Shown piece by piece: positions 8,659 through 17,842 of a DNA stretch of 56,942 nt. The notes under the pieces were generated by a model. It made no database searches. It saw only the letters and a list, made by a program, of their open reading frames with translations, and was not told where the DNA came from. Made by a program: the position numbers and the translations under genes. Origin of the DNA: an uncultured Clostridia bacterium (GTDB lineage Bacteria > Bacillota > Clostridia > TANB77 > CAG-508); the NCBI GenBank assembly GCA_934178555.1, contig CAKPQL010000008.1, positions 1 through 56,942 of the forward strand. The letters run 5' to 3'. Numbering within the stretch: the first letter of the stretch is position 1; each line of letters opens with the position of its first letter.

Positions 8659-10666
8659 ATGTCGAATAATAACAAAAGAATTGTTGAGAAAATTGAGTCA
8701 AAAACAAAATTATATTTGGCTATAATTGCAGTGCTTTTAATAATTTTGTGTATGTATGAAGAGGCTTTAATATTACCATCTGTAATAATATATGCAATTT
8801 TATTAGGATATGCTATATGGATTAATAGCAAAAGAATAGGTGAATTATCAAGACATATTCAAGATTTAACAATTAATGTAGATAGTGCAGCAAAAAATAC
8901 TCTAATAAATTCTCCATTTCCACTTGTAATAATGGAAACAGATGGAAACATAATTTGGAAAAGTTCTAAATTTAATAAAGAGTTTGAAAATGTTGATATA
9001 AATAATTACTTAGATGAAATTGTAAAAGAAGTTAAGATATCTATTGAGAATGATGAAAGTTCAAAAATTAATAAGGAAATGCAAATAGGAGAAAATGTTT
9101 ATAATATAGTTGGAGAATATATAAAAAGCAAATCCAATAAAAAGCAAGAAACAGAATACATGATGACTTTATATTTTTTGAATATTACAAAAAATATCGA
9201 AATACTGAAGGCATATAATGATTCTAAAAGTTGTATTGGTATATTAATGATAGATAATTATGAGGAAATAATGCAAAGAATATCAGCAGAGGAAAAACCT
9301 CAAGTTATGGCAACCATTGAAAAAACGATGTTTGATTGGGCAGCAGAAACTGGCGGAATAATGGTAAAAACAGAGAGAGATACTTTTGTATATGTATTTG
9401 AGCAGAAATATTTAGAAGAAATTGAAAATGCAAAGTTTAATATATTAGATATAATAAAAGATATAAAAGTTGGAATGGATATGCCACTTACAATAAGTAT
9501 TGCAATATCAATAGAGGGAAATTCAAATTATGAAAAATACAAATCTGCACAGGAAGCTATGGATATTGTATTAGGAAGAGGCGGAGACCAAGCTGTTGTA
9601 AGAAAAGACGGAAAATATATTTTCTATGGAGGAAGAACACAAGAAGTAGAAAAAAGGACAAAAGTAAAGGCTAGAACAATTGCAAATGCTTTAGAAAAAT
9701 TAATACAAGATTCAAAAAATGTAATGATAATGGGGCATATGAATCCAGATATGGATTGTATGGGGTCAAGTCTAGGTTTGTATAGGCTAGCAAAAACATT
9801 AGGAAAAGAAGTATATATTGTAAATAATTCAATAAATGCAAATTTAGAGAATTTTGCAGATGCAATAGAAAAAGAAGAAGAATACAAAGATGTGATAATA
9901 GATAAAAGTGAAGCATTGGTAAAAATAACTCCAGAGACATTATTGATAATAGTTGATACACATAAGTATTCTTATGTAGAAATACCAGAATTGTTAGATG
10001 AGACAGAAAAAGTAGTTATAATAGACCATCATAGAAGGTCAACAGATTTTATAGAAACATCAATATTAACATTCCATGAAGTATATGCATCTTCAGCAGC
10101 AGAGTTAGTAACAGAGATATTGCAATATGCAGAGAACCCAGTAGAGTTAACAAAAATAGAAACAGAAAGTTTATATGCTGGAATAATGATGGATACCAAA
10201 AACTTTACATTTAAAACAGGTGTAAGAACATTTGAAGCTGCTGCATATTTAAGAAAATTTGGAGTAGATATAATAAAAGTAAAAAAATGGTTTCAAAGTG
10301 ATTTGGAAAGCTATAAATTAATAGCTGATATAGTAAAAAGGGCAGAAGTAATTAACGAAACAATAGGAATATCAGAATATGAAATAGAAGATAAAAATGC
10401 AGGATTAATATGTGCAAAGGCAGCAGATGAATTATTAACAATAAGTGATATAACAGCATCATTTGTAATAGGAAATACAGGAGATAAAATATGTATAAGT
10501 GGACGCTCAATAGGAGATATAAATGTTCAAGTAATATTGGAAAAACTTCGGAGGTGGAGGACATATAACTCTTGCAGGTGCTCAGCTAGAAGGCATAACG
10601 ATAGAAGAGGCAAAAAGTGAATTAATAACAAGAATAAATGAGTATTTTGCAGAAATAGGAGGATAA
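8659..10666 (+). CDS. gdpP: GdpP-type c-di-AMP phosphodiesterase; needs +1 shift at CGG 10549
   Basis: Hydrolyses the second messenger c-di-AMP at the membrane. Two N-terminal membrane helices (about 20-55) are followed by a PAS-like region, a degenerate GGDEF domain (about 185-310), a DHH domain (HMNPDMD at 360-366, DHH at 456-458) and DHHA1. Start ATG 8659 follows AAAGGAG by 10 nt; ATG 8632 lies upstream of the RBS. In the zero frame the family ends at codon 631 (CGG) and stops at 10620 after 23 unrelated residues. Skipping C10549 gives EKL-GGGGH, the DHHA1 signature, and continues to 10666, for 668 residues, the family length. It could be an error or a pseudogene, but see the three other CGG sites. 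Confidence 0.85.
10546..10552 (+). other. putative +1 recoding site CTT-C-GGA in gdpP
   Basis: The zero frame reads CTT CGG AGG. Reading CTT, skipping C, then GGA GGT GGA GGA CAT gives L-GGGGH, the conserved DHHA1 motif. No internal Shine-Dalgarno and no stop codon sit at the site. Confidence 0.75.
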
Positions 10667-10670
10667 ATAA

Positions 10671-10728
10671 AAGAGAACCATTTGTAAATTGGATTTTAGA
10701 ACATTCATTTTACAGATGGTTCTCTTTT
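10671..10728 (+). terminator. terminator after gdpP
   Basis: AGAGAACCAT..TGTAAA pairs with TTTACA..ATGGTTCTCT, followed by TTTCCC. It begins only a few bases after the +1-frame stop at 10664-10666, which supports that stop as the real gene end. Confidence 0.75.
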
Positions 10729-10803
10729 CCCTAAACATTCACTCTTTTTAGCAAATAAACATAATATATAGCATAAACAAATTACGAAAGGGTGAAGATA
10801 CAA

Positions 10804-12054
10804 ATGTCAAATTACATAATAGAGGGTGGAAAAAGATTGGAAGGTGAAGTTAATATATCTGGTTCAAAAAATGCTTCACTTCCAATAATTGCTGCAAGTA
10901 TATTAAATGGTAATATTACAAAGCTATATAATGTTCCTAATATACATGATACTCAAATAACACTTGAAATATTGAAGATTTTGGGTTGCAAAGTGAGTAA
11001 GAAAAGTGATAAAATAATAATCGATTCAAGAAATATGAATAAAACAGAAATTCCAGAAGAGCTAATGAGGCAAATGAGGTCATCTGTGGTGATTGCGGGA
11101 GCAATAATTGGAAGGTTTAAAAAGGCTACTTTGTCATATCCAGGAGGGTGTGATATTGGAGCAAGACCAATAGATTTACATTTGCAAGGATTTAGAAGAT
11201 TAGGAATAGAGGTTGAAGAAGAATCAGGCTTTATAAAATGTAGTGCAGATAAAATAATAGGAAACAATATACAGTTAGATTTCCCAAGCGTTGGCGCAAC
11301 AGAGAATATAATGTTAGCTTCTGTAATGGCAGAAGGTGAAACCGTTATAGCAAATGCTGCTATGGAACCAGAAATTGTAGATTTGCAAAATATGCTAAAC
11401 AAAATGGGAGCAAAAATTAGTGGAGCAGGAACAAATATTATAAAGGTGGTAGGAGTAAAGAATTTAAAGGAAGTAAGTTATACTATAATGCCAGATAGAA
11501 TAGAGGCAGGAACATTCTTATGTGCTGGGGCGATAACAGGAGGAAAAGTAAAGATAAACAATGTAGAGCCAGAACATCTAATGCCAGTTTTACACAAATT
11601 AGAAGAATGTGGATGCAAAATAGAAATTTTAAAAAGAAGTATAAAACTAGAAGCTCCTAAGAAATTGAAGGCTGTGGATATAAAAACAATGCCATATCCA
11701 GGTTTTCCAACAGATATGCAATCTATATTTGCAACAGTACTAACGGTAAGTAAGGGAACATCAATAATTGTAGAGAATATATTTGAAAACAGATATAAAT
11801 ATACTAATGAATTAAAAAGAATGGGAGCCAAAATTACAATAGAAGGAAAAACAGCTGTGATAAAAGGTGTAAGAAGACTTTCAGGTGCAAACGTTACATC
11901 AACTGATTTACGAGGAGGAGCTGCATTAATATTAGCAGGACTTCAAGCAAAAGGCAAAACTATAGTTAGTAATACAGAATATATATTGAGAGGTTATGAA
12001 AAAATGTATAAAAAATTAGCTTCATTAGGTGCTAATATAAGTACTCAGGCATAA
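10804..12054 (+). CDS. murA: UDP-N-acetylglucosamine 1-carboxyvinyltransferase
   Basis: First committed step of peptidoglycan synthesis: transfers enolpyruvate from PEP to UDP-GlcNAc in the cytoplasm. 416 residues, normal length. K22-N23 in GSKNAS and the catalytic loop Cys (C116 in YPGGCDIGARP, equivalent to E. coli C115, the fosfomycin target) are present, as is the C-terminal LRGG/ILRGYE region. I prefer ATG 10804 to GTG 10792, because the latter overlaps the GAAAGGGTG ribosome-binding site. It heads a shortened division and cell wall cluster. Confidence 0.97.
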   Translation: MSNYIIEGGKRLEGEVNISGSKNASLPIIAASILNGNITKLYNVPNIHDTQITLEILKILGCKVSKKSDKIIIDSRNMNKTEIPEELMRQMRSSVVIAGAIIGRFKKATLSYPGGCDIGARPIDLHLQGFRRLGIEVEEESGFIKCSADKIIGNNIQLDFPSVGATENIMLASVMAEGETVIANAAMEPEIVDLQNMLNKMGAKISGAGTNIIKVVGVKNLKEVSYTIMPDRIEAGTFLCAGAITGGKVKINNVEPEHLMPVLHKLEECGCKIEILKRSIKLEAPKKLKAVDIKTMPYPGFPTDMQSIFATVLTVSKGTSIIVENIFENRYKYTNELKRMGAKITIEGKTAVIKGVRRLSGANVTSTDLRGGAALILAGLQAKGKTIVSNTEYILRGYEKMYKKLASLGANISTQA

Positions 12055-12070
12055 CAAATATGTAAAAAAA

Positions 12071-12096
12071 GGGGACGATGATTATCATCGTTCCCT
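12071..12096 (-). terminator. hairpin after murA, T-run on the minus strand only
   Basis: GGGGACGATGAT pairs with ATCATCGTTCCC. The + strand has no T-run after it, but the minus-strand reading is followed by seven T. Both flanking genes are on +, so its orientation is odd; it may act only as a processing or stability hairpin. Confidence 0.4.
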
Positions 12097-12134
12097 AGAT
12101 GAATACTAATATTATAATTAATTGGAGGTATAAG

Positions 12135-13187
12135 ATGTCCAAAAAAACTAATGATGAAACAATTGATTTGTTATATTTAAATAATGATAACAAGAAAAGT
12201 ACAAGCAAAGGAAAAAATAAAAATAAAAATAAAAATGTACCTAAGAAATCGGAACCACAAAAAGATATTATAAATTTAGATAATGAAATAATTATTGGAT
12301 TAACGCCAAAACAAACACCAAAATTACCCAAAAATCATGTAACACCAAATAAAGCTAAAAAAGTTCAAACGAAAAGAAATGTAAAATCTGTTAGCAAAAA
12401 AAAGAAGGCAAAACAGGACAATAATGTTAAAAATAATGAAAAAAGACTAAAAATATTAAAGTGGACAAGCATAGTTATTATATTTATTGGTGCAATCGTA
12501 TTGTTTATGTTATCTCCTATATTTAATGTTAGACAAATAGATATAGAAGGAATTGAAAGATTAACTAAAGAAGAAATTGTAAATCTTTCACAAATAAAAA
12601 TAGATGAAAATACATTTAAAGTAAAGGGAGTAGATGTAATAGCAAGAATTGAAGATAATCCTTATGTAGAGACTGCTGATATAAAAAGAGAATTGCCAAG
12701 TGGTATAAAAATAGTAGTAAAAGAAAGAATCCCTCAGTATATAATAGAAATAGCGAATGGTAATGCATATATAGATTCTAAAGGTTATATTTTAGAGATA
12801 TCAACTGAAAAGTTACAATTACCAGTGTTAAAAGGATATGAAACATCTAATGATAGTATAATTGATTTCCAAAATACAAAGAAATTAACAGATGAAGATT
12901 GTAATAAGCTAGATACAATAAATCAAATATATGATGCAGCTAAAAATAATGGAATATTGGAATATATAACTTCTATGGATATGACAGATATAGATGAAAT
13001 AAAATTAAATTTAGATAATGAGAAAAAAATAGCATATTTAGGAAATGCTTCTAATGCAAATCTTAGAATATTATATTTAAAGAAAATGATAGAGGAAGAA
13101 TCAGGAAAAGAGGGAGAAGCATTTATAAACGGGGATTTGAATACAGTAAAACCTAAACCTAAACCATATTTTAGAGAAAAAATATAA
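12135..13187 (+). CDS. ftsQ: cell division protein FtsQ/DivIB
   Basis: Divisome assembly protein that links early and late division proteins at the septum. 350 residues. A long cytoplasmic N-terminus rich in Lys and Asn (about 1-105), one membrane helix (about 107-130), then a POTRA domain starting FNVRQIDIEG and a beta domain (ERIPQY, GYILEI). Start ATG 12135 is 6 nt after GGAGG; ATG 12099 has no RBS. The unusually basic N-terminal tail is typical of Gram-positive DivIB. Placed between murA and ftsAZ as in other Firmicutes. Confidence 0.9.
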   Translation: MSKKTNDETIDLLYLNNDNKKSTSKGKNKNKNKNVPKKSEPQKDIINLDNEIIIGLTPKQTPKLPKNHVTPNKAKKVQTKRNVKSVSKKKKAKQDNNVKNNEKRLKILKWTSIVIIFIGAIVLFMLSPIFNVRQIDIEGIERLTKEEIVNLSQIKIDENTFKVKGVDVIARIEDNPYVETADIKRELPSGIKIVVKERIPQYIIEIANGNAYIDSKGYILEISTEKLQLPVLKGYETSNDSIIDFQNTKKLTDEDCNKLDTINQIYDAAKNNGILEYITSMDMTDIDEIKLNLDNEKKIAYLGNASNANLRILYLKKMIEEESGKEGEAFINGDLNTVKPKPKPYFREKI

Positions 13188-13232
13188 TTTTAAAAATTTC
13201 TTTTTCAAAGTTAAGTAAAAGGAGTGTAGAAA

Positions 13233-13949
13233 ATGGATAAAAAGAAGATTGCAGCAATTTTAGGAGGAGTATGCTTGTTACTTACAATAGGAATATGTAT
13301 ACAAATCAAAACAGTAGAAGATGCCGAAAAAGCGGTAGGGAAAAAAACTATATCTAGTAATGATGGGTTAAGAGATGAAGTTCTACAATTAAGAGAAAGA
13401 TATAATAATATATATAAAGAATTAGAAAATGCCGAATTAGAGCTAGAGCAAGTAAGGGTACAAGCAGTATCTAATAATACAGAGGATACAGAAAAAGAGG
13501 AAAAGTTGAAACAGATAAATAAATTGTTGGGATATACAGAGGTATCTGGTCCTGGATTTATAATACATTTAGATGATAATAGAAATGTTTCATCGGAAAA
13601 TGTTTTGGACATAAGTACTTATTTAGTTCATGAACCAGATTTGTTACAGATTGTAAATGAATTATTTAATGCAGGGGCAGATGCAATATCAATAAATGAT
13701 CAAAGAGTTGTTTCAACTACAGAAATAATGTGTGACGGCAATATAATAAGAGTAAACGGCAAACTAATAGGAGTTCCAATTACAATAAAGGCAATTGGTT
13801 TTCCAGAAAGAATAGATGGTGCACTAAATAGACCAGAAGGATATTTAGACCTTATGAGAAAAGATGGAGTTGTTGTAGAAACAGAAAAGTCGGATAAAGT
13901 GACTATACCAAAATATGAAGGAATATATACAAGTGATTTTATAAATTAG
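13233..13949 (+). CDS. DUF881 family protein (YlxW/YlxX type), first copy
   Basis: 238 residues. A membrane helix at about 6-23 is followed by a coiled-coil stretch (about 45-90, rich in E, L and K) and the DUF881 globular domain (GPGFIIHLDDN, NELFNAGADAISINDQR, RPEGYLDLM). The family is found beside ftsQ and ftsA in spore formers; function is not established, but the position suggests a divisome role. Strong RBS AAAAGGAG. It is paralogous to the next gene and shares the motif AISIND. Confidence 0.88.
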   Translation: MDKKKIAAILGGVCLLLTIGICIQIKTVEDAEKAVGKKTISSNDGLRDEVLQLRERYNNIYKELENAELELEQVRVQAVSNNTEDTEKEEKLKQINKLLGYTEVSGPGFIIHLDDNRNVSSENVLDISTYLVHEPDLLQIVNELFNAGADAISINDQRVVSTTEIMCDGNIIRVNGKLIGVPITIKAIGFPERIDGALNRPEGYLDLMRKDGVVVETEKSDKVTIPKYEGIYTSDFIN

Positions 13950-13964
13950 GATAAGGAGGAAAAA

Positions 13965-14654
13965 ATGAAAGGAAAAACAACAATGACAATAACTTTGGGA
14001 GCTGTATGTTTGATTTTAACTGCTGTTATGTTTATGCAATTCAAAACAATAAGTAGAATAGATGTAACTGCTTTAGAAAATATGCAAGAAACAGAGTTGA
14101 GAAGCGAAATAACAAGTTGGAAGACTAAGTATGAAGATATTGAAAAAAAGTTAGAGGAAACGAATGAAAAAATAGCAGAATATAATGAAAATATAACAAA
14201 TAATCAAAAAACTTCAGAAATATTATCAAATGAATTAAATCAGCTAACTGGAATATTAGGAGAAAGAGCGGTAAGTGGAAACGGGGTAATAATAACTGTG
14301 TCAGATACTGAGTATAGAAAAGTTAGTGCAGAAGATTTGGTATCTTTATTAAATGAATTGAGAATGGCGGGAGCAGAAGCAATATCAATAAATGATGAAA
14401 GAATTGTATACAAGTCTTATGTTGTAGATATTGGAAGCGGATTTGTAAGTGTGAATGGTGTAAGGTTAGTAACTCCGTATGTAGTAAAAGTGATTGGAAA
14501 TCCAACATATCTTGAAAGCGGGTTATCTAAAAAGCAATATGGTTATATAGATACTAAAAAGTCAGAAGGATTAGAAGTAAGTTTGCAAAGACAAGATAAC
14601 ATATATATAAATCAATATAATCGAGATTTGAATTTTGAAAAAGTACAAGAATAG
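13965..14654 (+). CDS. DUF881 family protein (YlxW/YlxX type), second copy
   Basis: 229 residues with the same layout as the preceding gene: N-terminal membrane helix (about 7-22), coiled coil (about 35-85), then a DUF881 domain (VSGNGVIITVSDTE, MAGAEAISINDERIV). It starts 15 nt after the previous stop with RBS AAGGAGG, so the two are co-translated. Two tandem DUF881 genes ahead of a small basic protein and ftsA is the standard order in this group. Confidence 0.88.
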   Translation: MKGKTTMTITLGAVCLILTAVMFMQFKTISRIDVTALENMQETELRSEITSWKTKYEDIEKKLEETNEKIAEYNENITNNQKTSEILSNELNQLTGILGERAVSGNGVIITVSDTEYRKVSAEDLVSLLNELRMAGAEAISINDERIVYKSYVVDIGSGFVSVNGVRLVTPYVVKVIGNPTYLESGLSKKQYGYIDTKKSEGLEVSLQRQDNIYINQYNRDLNFEKVQE

Positions 14655-14667
14655 GGAGGAATAGGAA

Positions 14668-15033
14668 ATGGTTTTAATAGCTATAATAATTGGTTGCGTA
14701 GTAGGAGCGCTAATAGGAATGAATGCTCCAATAATATCTTATACATATTCTGGATATTTAGCAATTGCAATAATTGCAGCCTTAGATTCTGTATTTGGTG
14801 GAATTGCCTCAACATTAAAAGGAAAATTTGACATGGTAATATTTGTTTCAGGATTTTTTGGAAATGCAATATTATCAATATTACTTACATTCCTAGGGGA
14901 AAAATTAAATGTAGATATATATTTAGCTGCAATAGTGGTTTTTGTAGGTAGAATGTTTACAAATCTGGCAATAATAAGAAGACATTATGTAGAAAAATGG
15001 ATGAATAGAAATAAAGAAAAAATTTCTAAATAG
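14668..15033 (+). CDS. sbp: small basic membrane protein Sbp (DUF1290)
   Basis: 121 residues with about four hydrophobic segments covering residues 1-105 and a short basic C-terminal tail (KWMNRNKEK). It matches the small basic protein family that sits between DUF881 genes and ftsA in Firmicutes (GALIGM, DSVFGG, NAILSI and FVGRMFTNLA landmarks). Function is unknown in detail. RBS AGGGAGG. Last gene of this transcription unit, since a hairpin follows at 15110. Confidence 0.88.
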   Translation: MVLIAIIIGCVVGALIGMNAPIISYTYSGYLAIAIIAALDSVFGGIASTLKGKFDMVIFVSGFFGNAILSILLTFLGEKLNVDIYLAAIVVFVGRMFTNLAIIRRHYVEKWMNRNKEKISK

Positions 15034-15109
15034 TCAATGCGTGGAGCTAGAAGCGCGTGTTCGTTTGATGATTTATTATTCAATTATTTAATATATATCT
15101 GAAATGTAT

Positions 15110-15132
15110 AAGGGCGCATTTGGCGCCCTTTA
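15110..15132 (+). terminator. terminator after sbp
   Basis: AAGGGCGC, loop ATTTG, GCGCCCTT, then TATT. Unusually GC-rich for this window, with a short T-run. Confidence 0.65.
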
Positions 15133-15170
15133 TTAAAAGTATAAATAATACTTCGAAAATTTGTTACGCG

Positions 15171-15203
15171 AATATTACAAAAATATGACAAAAATATGAC
15201 AAA
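15171..15203. repeat. three tandem 11-bp repeats upstream of ftsA
   Basis: AATATTACAAA, AATATGACAAA, AATATGACAAA in direct series, ending 5 bp before the -35 element of the ftsA promoter. An 11-bp period puts each unit on the same face of the helix, as in an activator or repressor site. Confidence 0.6.
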
Positions 15204-15208
15204 ACCTA

Positions 15209-15237
15209 TTGACTTTTTTTTGAAAATATAATATTCT
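15209..15237 (+). promoter_or_regulatory. promoter of ftsAZ
   Basis: TTGACT, 17-bp spacer, TATTCT. A TATAAT at 15227 lies too close to the -35 to pair with it. Confidence 0.5.
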
Positions 15238-15275
15238 TATCAAGAATTAAAAACTGAAAAAATGGAGGAATAACC

Positions 15276-16505
15276 TTGGCTATAGGAGATATAATTGTAG
15301 GTGTTGATATAGGTACTTCTAAGGTAAGTGCGGTAGTTGGAGAAGTTAATAGTTTCAATCAAGTTGAAATTATTTCTACGGCTGATTGCAAATGCTTTGG
15401 AATGAAAAAAGGCAAAATAATAAACGAAGAAGAGATATCCCTAAGCATTAACAAAATTGTAACAGAAATAGAGAAAAGAGAAAACTTAAAGATTAATTCT
15501 GCATATGTAACAATACCAGGGAAATATATAACAATTGTACAAAATAGTGTTGTTAAGGAAGTTAGAGACAAATATGCAGGAATATCAACTAAGGATGTTA
15601 ATTCTGCTATAATGCAAGTTAGAGATATTGATATTCCAGAAGATAAAGTGTTAATAGATATAGTAACAGACCAATTTGTTTTAGATACAGGTAAAGTTGT
15701 AGAAGATCCAGTTGGAAATTTGAGTTCTAATTTTACTTTAAAAGCACAAGTAATGTTAGCTGAAAAAGAGTATGTAAGACAATTAACATCAATATTAAAA
15801 AAAGCAGGTATAGAAATTGATGGAATGGTACCAAATACATTAGCAGAAAGAAACCTTATATTAGATAAAAACGAATTAAATGATAATATAATGTTATTAG
15901 ATATAGGTGCTGGCAATACAGATATTGGTGTGTTCGAAGGAAATTCATTTATATATACAAATACAATACCATTAGGTGGAGACAATATAACAAATGATAT
16001 AGCATTGGTATTAAATATATCTGATGAAGAAGCAGATAAACTTAAAAGACAATATGGATTAGCTCTTAAATCATTTATAGATAATGATAATGATATTACT
16101 TTAAATACATTTAAAGGGGATAGTAAACCACAAATAATAAAGAGTTCTGAATTAATAGAAATAATAGAGGCTAGAGTTGAAGAGATATTTGCATTAGTAA
16201 ATAAAGATATAACAAATCAAGGAATAAAATCAAGAATCAATAATGTAATATTAACAGGACAAGGAATCACAAATATAAACAAAAGTGATGTGGCTGGAAA
16301 GATAATATTAAATATACCGGTAAAAATTGCTACAGGAAGGTTAATTAGTACAATAAAACCAAGTTACAGGTCAAGTTATTCTTTGGTAAGATATATAGCA
16401 GCAAGACCATTTGCAAAAACAGTATCAAGTAGTATAGACGCAAAATCAGACGAAAGTTTTTTTAAAAATGCATTAGAAAAAATAAAAGAATTTTTCTATA
16501 CATAA
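15276..16505 (+). CDS. ftsA: cell division protein FtsA
   Basis: Actin-like ATPase that tethers FtsZ to the membrane. 409 residues. Actin-fold motifs: phosphate 1 (VGVDIGTSK at 9-17), adenosine motif and phosphate 2 (LLDIGAGNTDIGVF near 208-221); the 1C domain lies in between; a C-terminal amphipathic end (ALEKIKEFFYT) serves as membrane anchor. Start codon is TTG at 15276, 7 nt after GGAGG; the ATG inside the RBS region hits a stop at once. Followed 45 bp later by ftsZ, same transcript. Confidence 0.95.
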   Translation: MAIGDIIVGVDIGTSKVSAVVGEVNSFNQVEIISTADCKCFGMKKGKIINEEEISLSINKIVTEIEKRENLKINSAYVTIPGKYITIVQNSVVKEVRDKYAGISTKDVNSAIMQVRDIDIPEDKVLIDIVTDQFVLDTGKVVEDPVGNLSSNFTLKAQVMLAEKEYVRQLTSILKKAGIEIDGMVPNTLAERNLILDKNELNDNIMLLDIGAGNTDIGVFEGNSFIYTNTIPLGGDNITNDIALVLNISDEEADKLKRQYGLALKSFIDNDNDITLNTFKGDSKPQIIKSSELIEIIEARVEEIFALVNKDITNQGIKSRINNVILTGQGITNINKSDVAGKIILNIPVKIATGRLISTIKPSYRSSYSLVRYIAARPFAKTVSSSIDAKSDESFFKNALEKIKEFFYT

Positions 16506-16550
16506 AGGTATTAATTTTAAATTATAGATATATAAGGGAGGAAAAAACTA

Positions 16551-17669
16551 ATGTTAGAGAATGATGATATGAATTGTACAATGATGGATGGTTCAGCAAC
16601 AATAAAAGTTATAGGTGTAGGTGGAGCAGGAAATAATGCTGTAAACAGAATGGTTGATTCAGGAATAAGAGGAGTAGAGTTTATAGCAGTAAATACAGAT
16701 AGACAAACATTAATAACATCAAAAGCTGGAACAAAAATTCAAATTGGAGAAAAATTAACACGAGGATTAGGTGCAGGTGCAAATCCAGATATAGGAGCAC
16801 AAGCAGCAGAAGAAAGCAAAGCGGAAATAGCAGAAGCATTAAGAGGAGCAGATATGGTATTTGTAACAGCTGGAATGGGTGGAGGAACAGGAACAGGAGC
16901 CGCTCCAATAGTTGCAGCAGCAGCAAAAGAAATGGGAATATTAACAATAGGAGTTGTAACAAAACCATTTACATTTGAAGGAAAAAAGAGATTAGGACAA
17001 GCAGAACGTGGAATAGAATCATTAAAAGGAAAAGTAGATACATTAGTTGTAATACCAAATGATAAATTATTACAAATAATAGATAGAAAAACATCAATAG
17101 TAGAAGCTTTTAAAATGGCTGATGATGTATTAAGACAAGGTGTTCAAGGTATATCAGATTTAATTGCAGTACCAGGATTAATAAACTTAGATTTTGCAGA
17201 TGTAAAAACTATAATGTTAAATACAGGTATGGCACATATGGGAATAGGAAGAGCAAGTGGAGAAAACAGAGCAGAAGATGCAGCAAAACAAGCTATTCAA
17301 AGCCCATTACTAGAGACATCAATTGAAGGAGCAAGAGGAGTAATAATCAATATAACTGGTGGAAGTGATTTAGGATTACATGAGGCGAATACTGCTGCAG
17401 AGCTTGTTCAAAGAAGTGTTGATCCTGAAGCAAATATTATATTTGGTGCAGTAATAGATGAAACACTAGGAGATGACATATCAATTACTGTTATAGCAAC
17501 AGGTTTTGAAAAAGAACCACCAATAACTACAATAGGAGTAGAAAACTTAGTAAATAATACATGGAATAAAAAGATAAATTCAATACCATCATCTCAAGAG
17601 TCAATGAATACACAAAACGACTTAGATGTACCATCTTTCTTAAGAAAAAATAAAGGATTAGGAAAATAA
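16551..17669 (+). CDS. ftsZ: cell division GTPase FtsZ
   Basis: Tubulin homologue that forms the Z ring. 372 residues. Tubulin signature GGGTGTG at 110-116, T7 loop region (NLDFADVKTIM), and the C-terminal conserved peptide (LDVPSFLRKNKG) that binds FtsA. Strong RBS AAGGGAGG. The linker between the core and the tail is short, about 30 residues. Terminator directly downstream. Confidence 0.97.
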   Translation: MLENDDMNCTMMDGSATIKVIGVGGAGNNAVNRMVDSGIRGVEFIAVNTDRQTLITSKAGTKIQIGEKLTRGLGAGANPDIGAQAAEESKAEIAEALRGADMVFVTAGMGGGTGTGAAPIVAAAAKEMGILTIGVVTKPFTFEGKKRLGQAERGIESLKGKVDTLVVIPNDKLLQIIDRKTSIVEAFKMADDVLRQGVQGISDLIAVPGLINLDFADVKTIMLNTGMAHMGIGRASGENRAEDAAKQAIQSPLLETSIEGARGVIINITGGSDLGLHEANTAAELVQRSVDPEANIIFGAVIDETLGDDISITVIATGFEKEPPITTIGVENLVNNTWNKKINSIPSSQESMNTQNDLDVPSFLRKNKGLGK

Positions 17670-17691
17670 AAGTAAATAAAAATACATATAA

Positions 17692-17730
17692 AAAAGAAAT
17701 AATCTAAATTTGTAGATTATTTCTTTTTTT
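17692..17730 (+). terminator. terminator after ftsZ
   Basis: AAAGAAATAATCT pairs with AGATTATTTCTTT, followed by a T-run. Confidence 0.9.
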
Positions 17731-17742
17731 CGCGTCCAAGAT

Positions 17743-17775
17743 ATGACATAAAATTAAACAAATACAAGGTATAAT
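17743..17775 (+). promoter_or_regulatory. possible spoIIG promoter with long spacer
   Basis: ATGACA and TATAAT are separated by 21 bp. The B. subtilis spoIIG promoter is known for a comparably long spacer and needs Spo0A~P. No clear Spo0A box is seen, so this rests on the spacing alone. Confidence 0.4.
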
Positions 17776-17842
17776 AAACATGTCTTGTGCAATAAGATTA
17801 TTACAACTTATGAGACAAAGCCATACAAAAAGGGGTGGTGCC

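Noticed and set aside
8632..10620. Annotating gdpP as a gene that simply ends at 10620, or as a pseudogene
   Set aside because: The last 23 residues in the zero frame match nothing, while the +1 frame restores the conserved motif and ends at a terminator. With three more identical cases, decay is not the simplest reading.
15227..15232. TATAAT as the -10 of ftsA
   Set aside because: Only 12 bp from TTGACT and no other -35 at a usable distance.
17780..17842. SpoIIGA starting at ATG 17780
   Set aside because: The likely -10 is at 17770-17775, so transcripts would begin at or after this ATG, and the extra residues do not match the family; TTG 17843 has the RBS.
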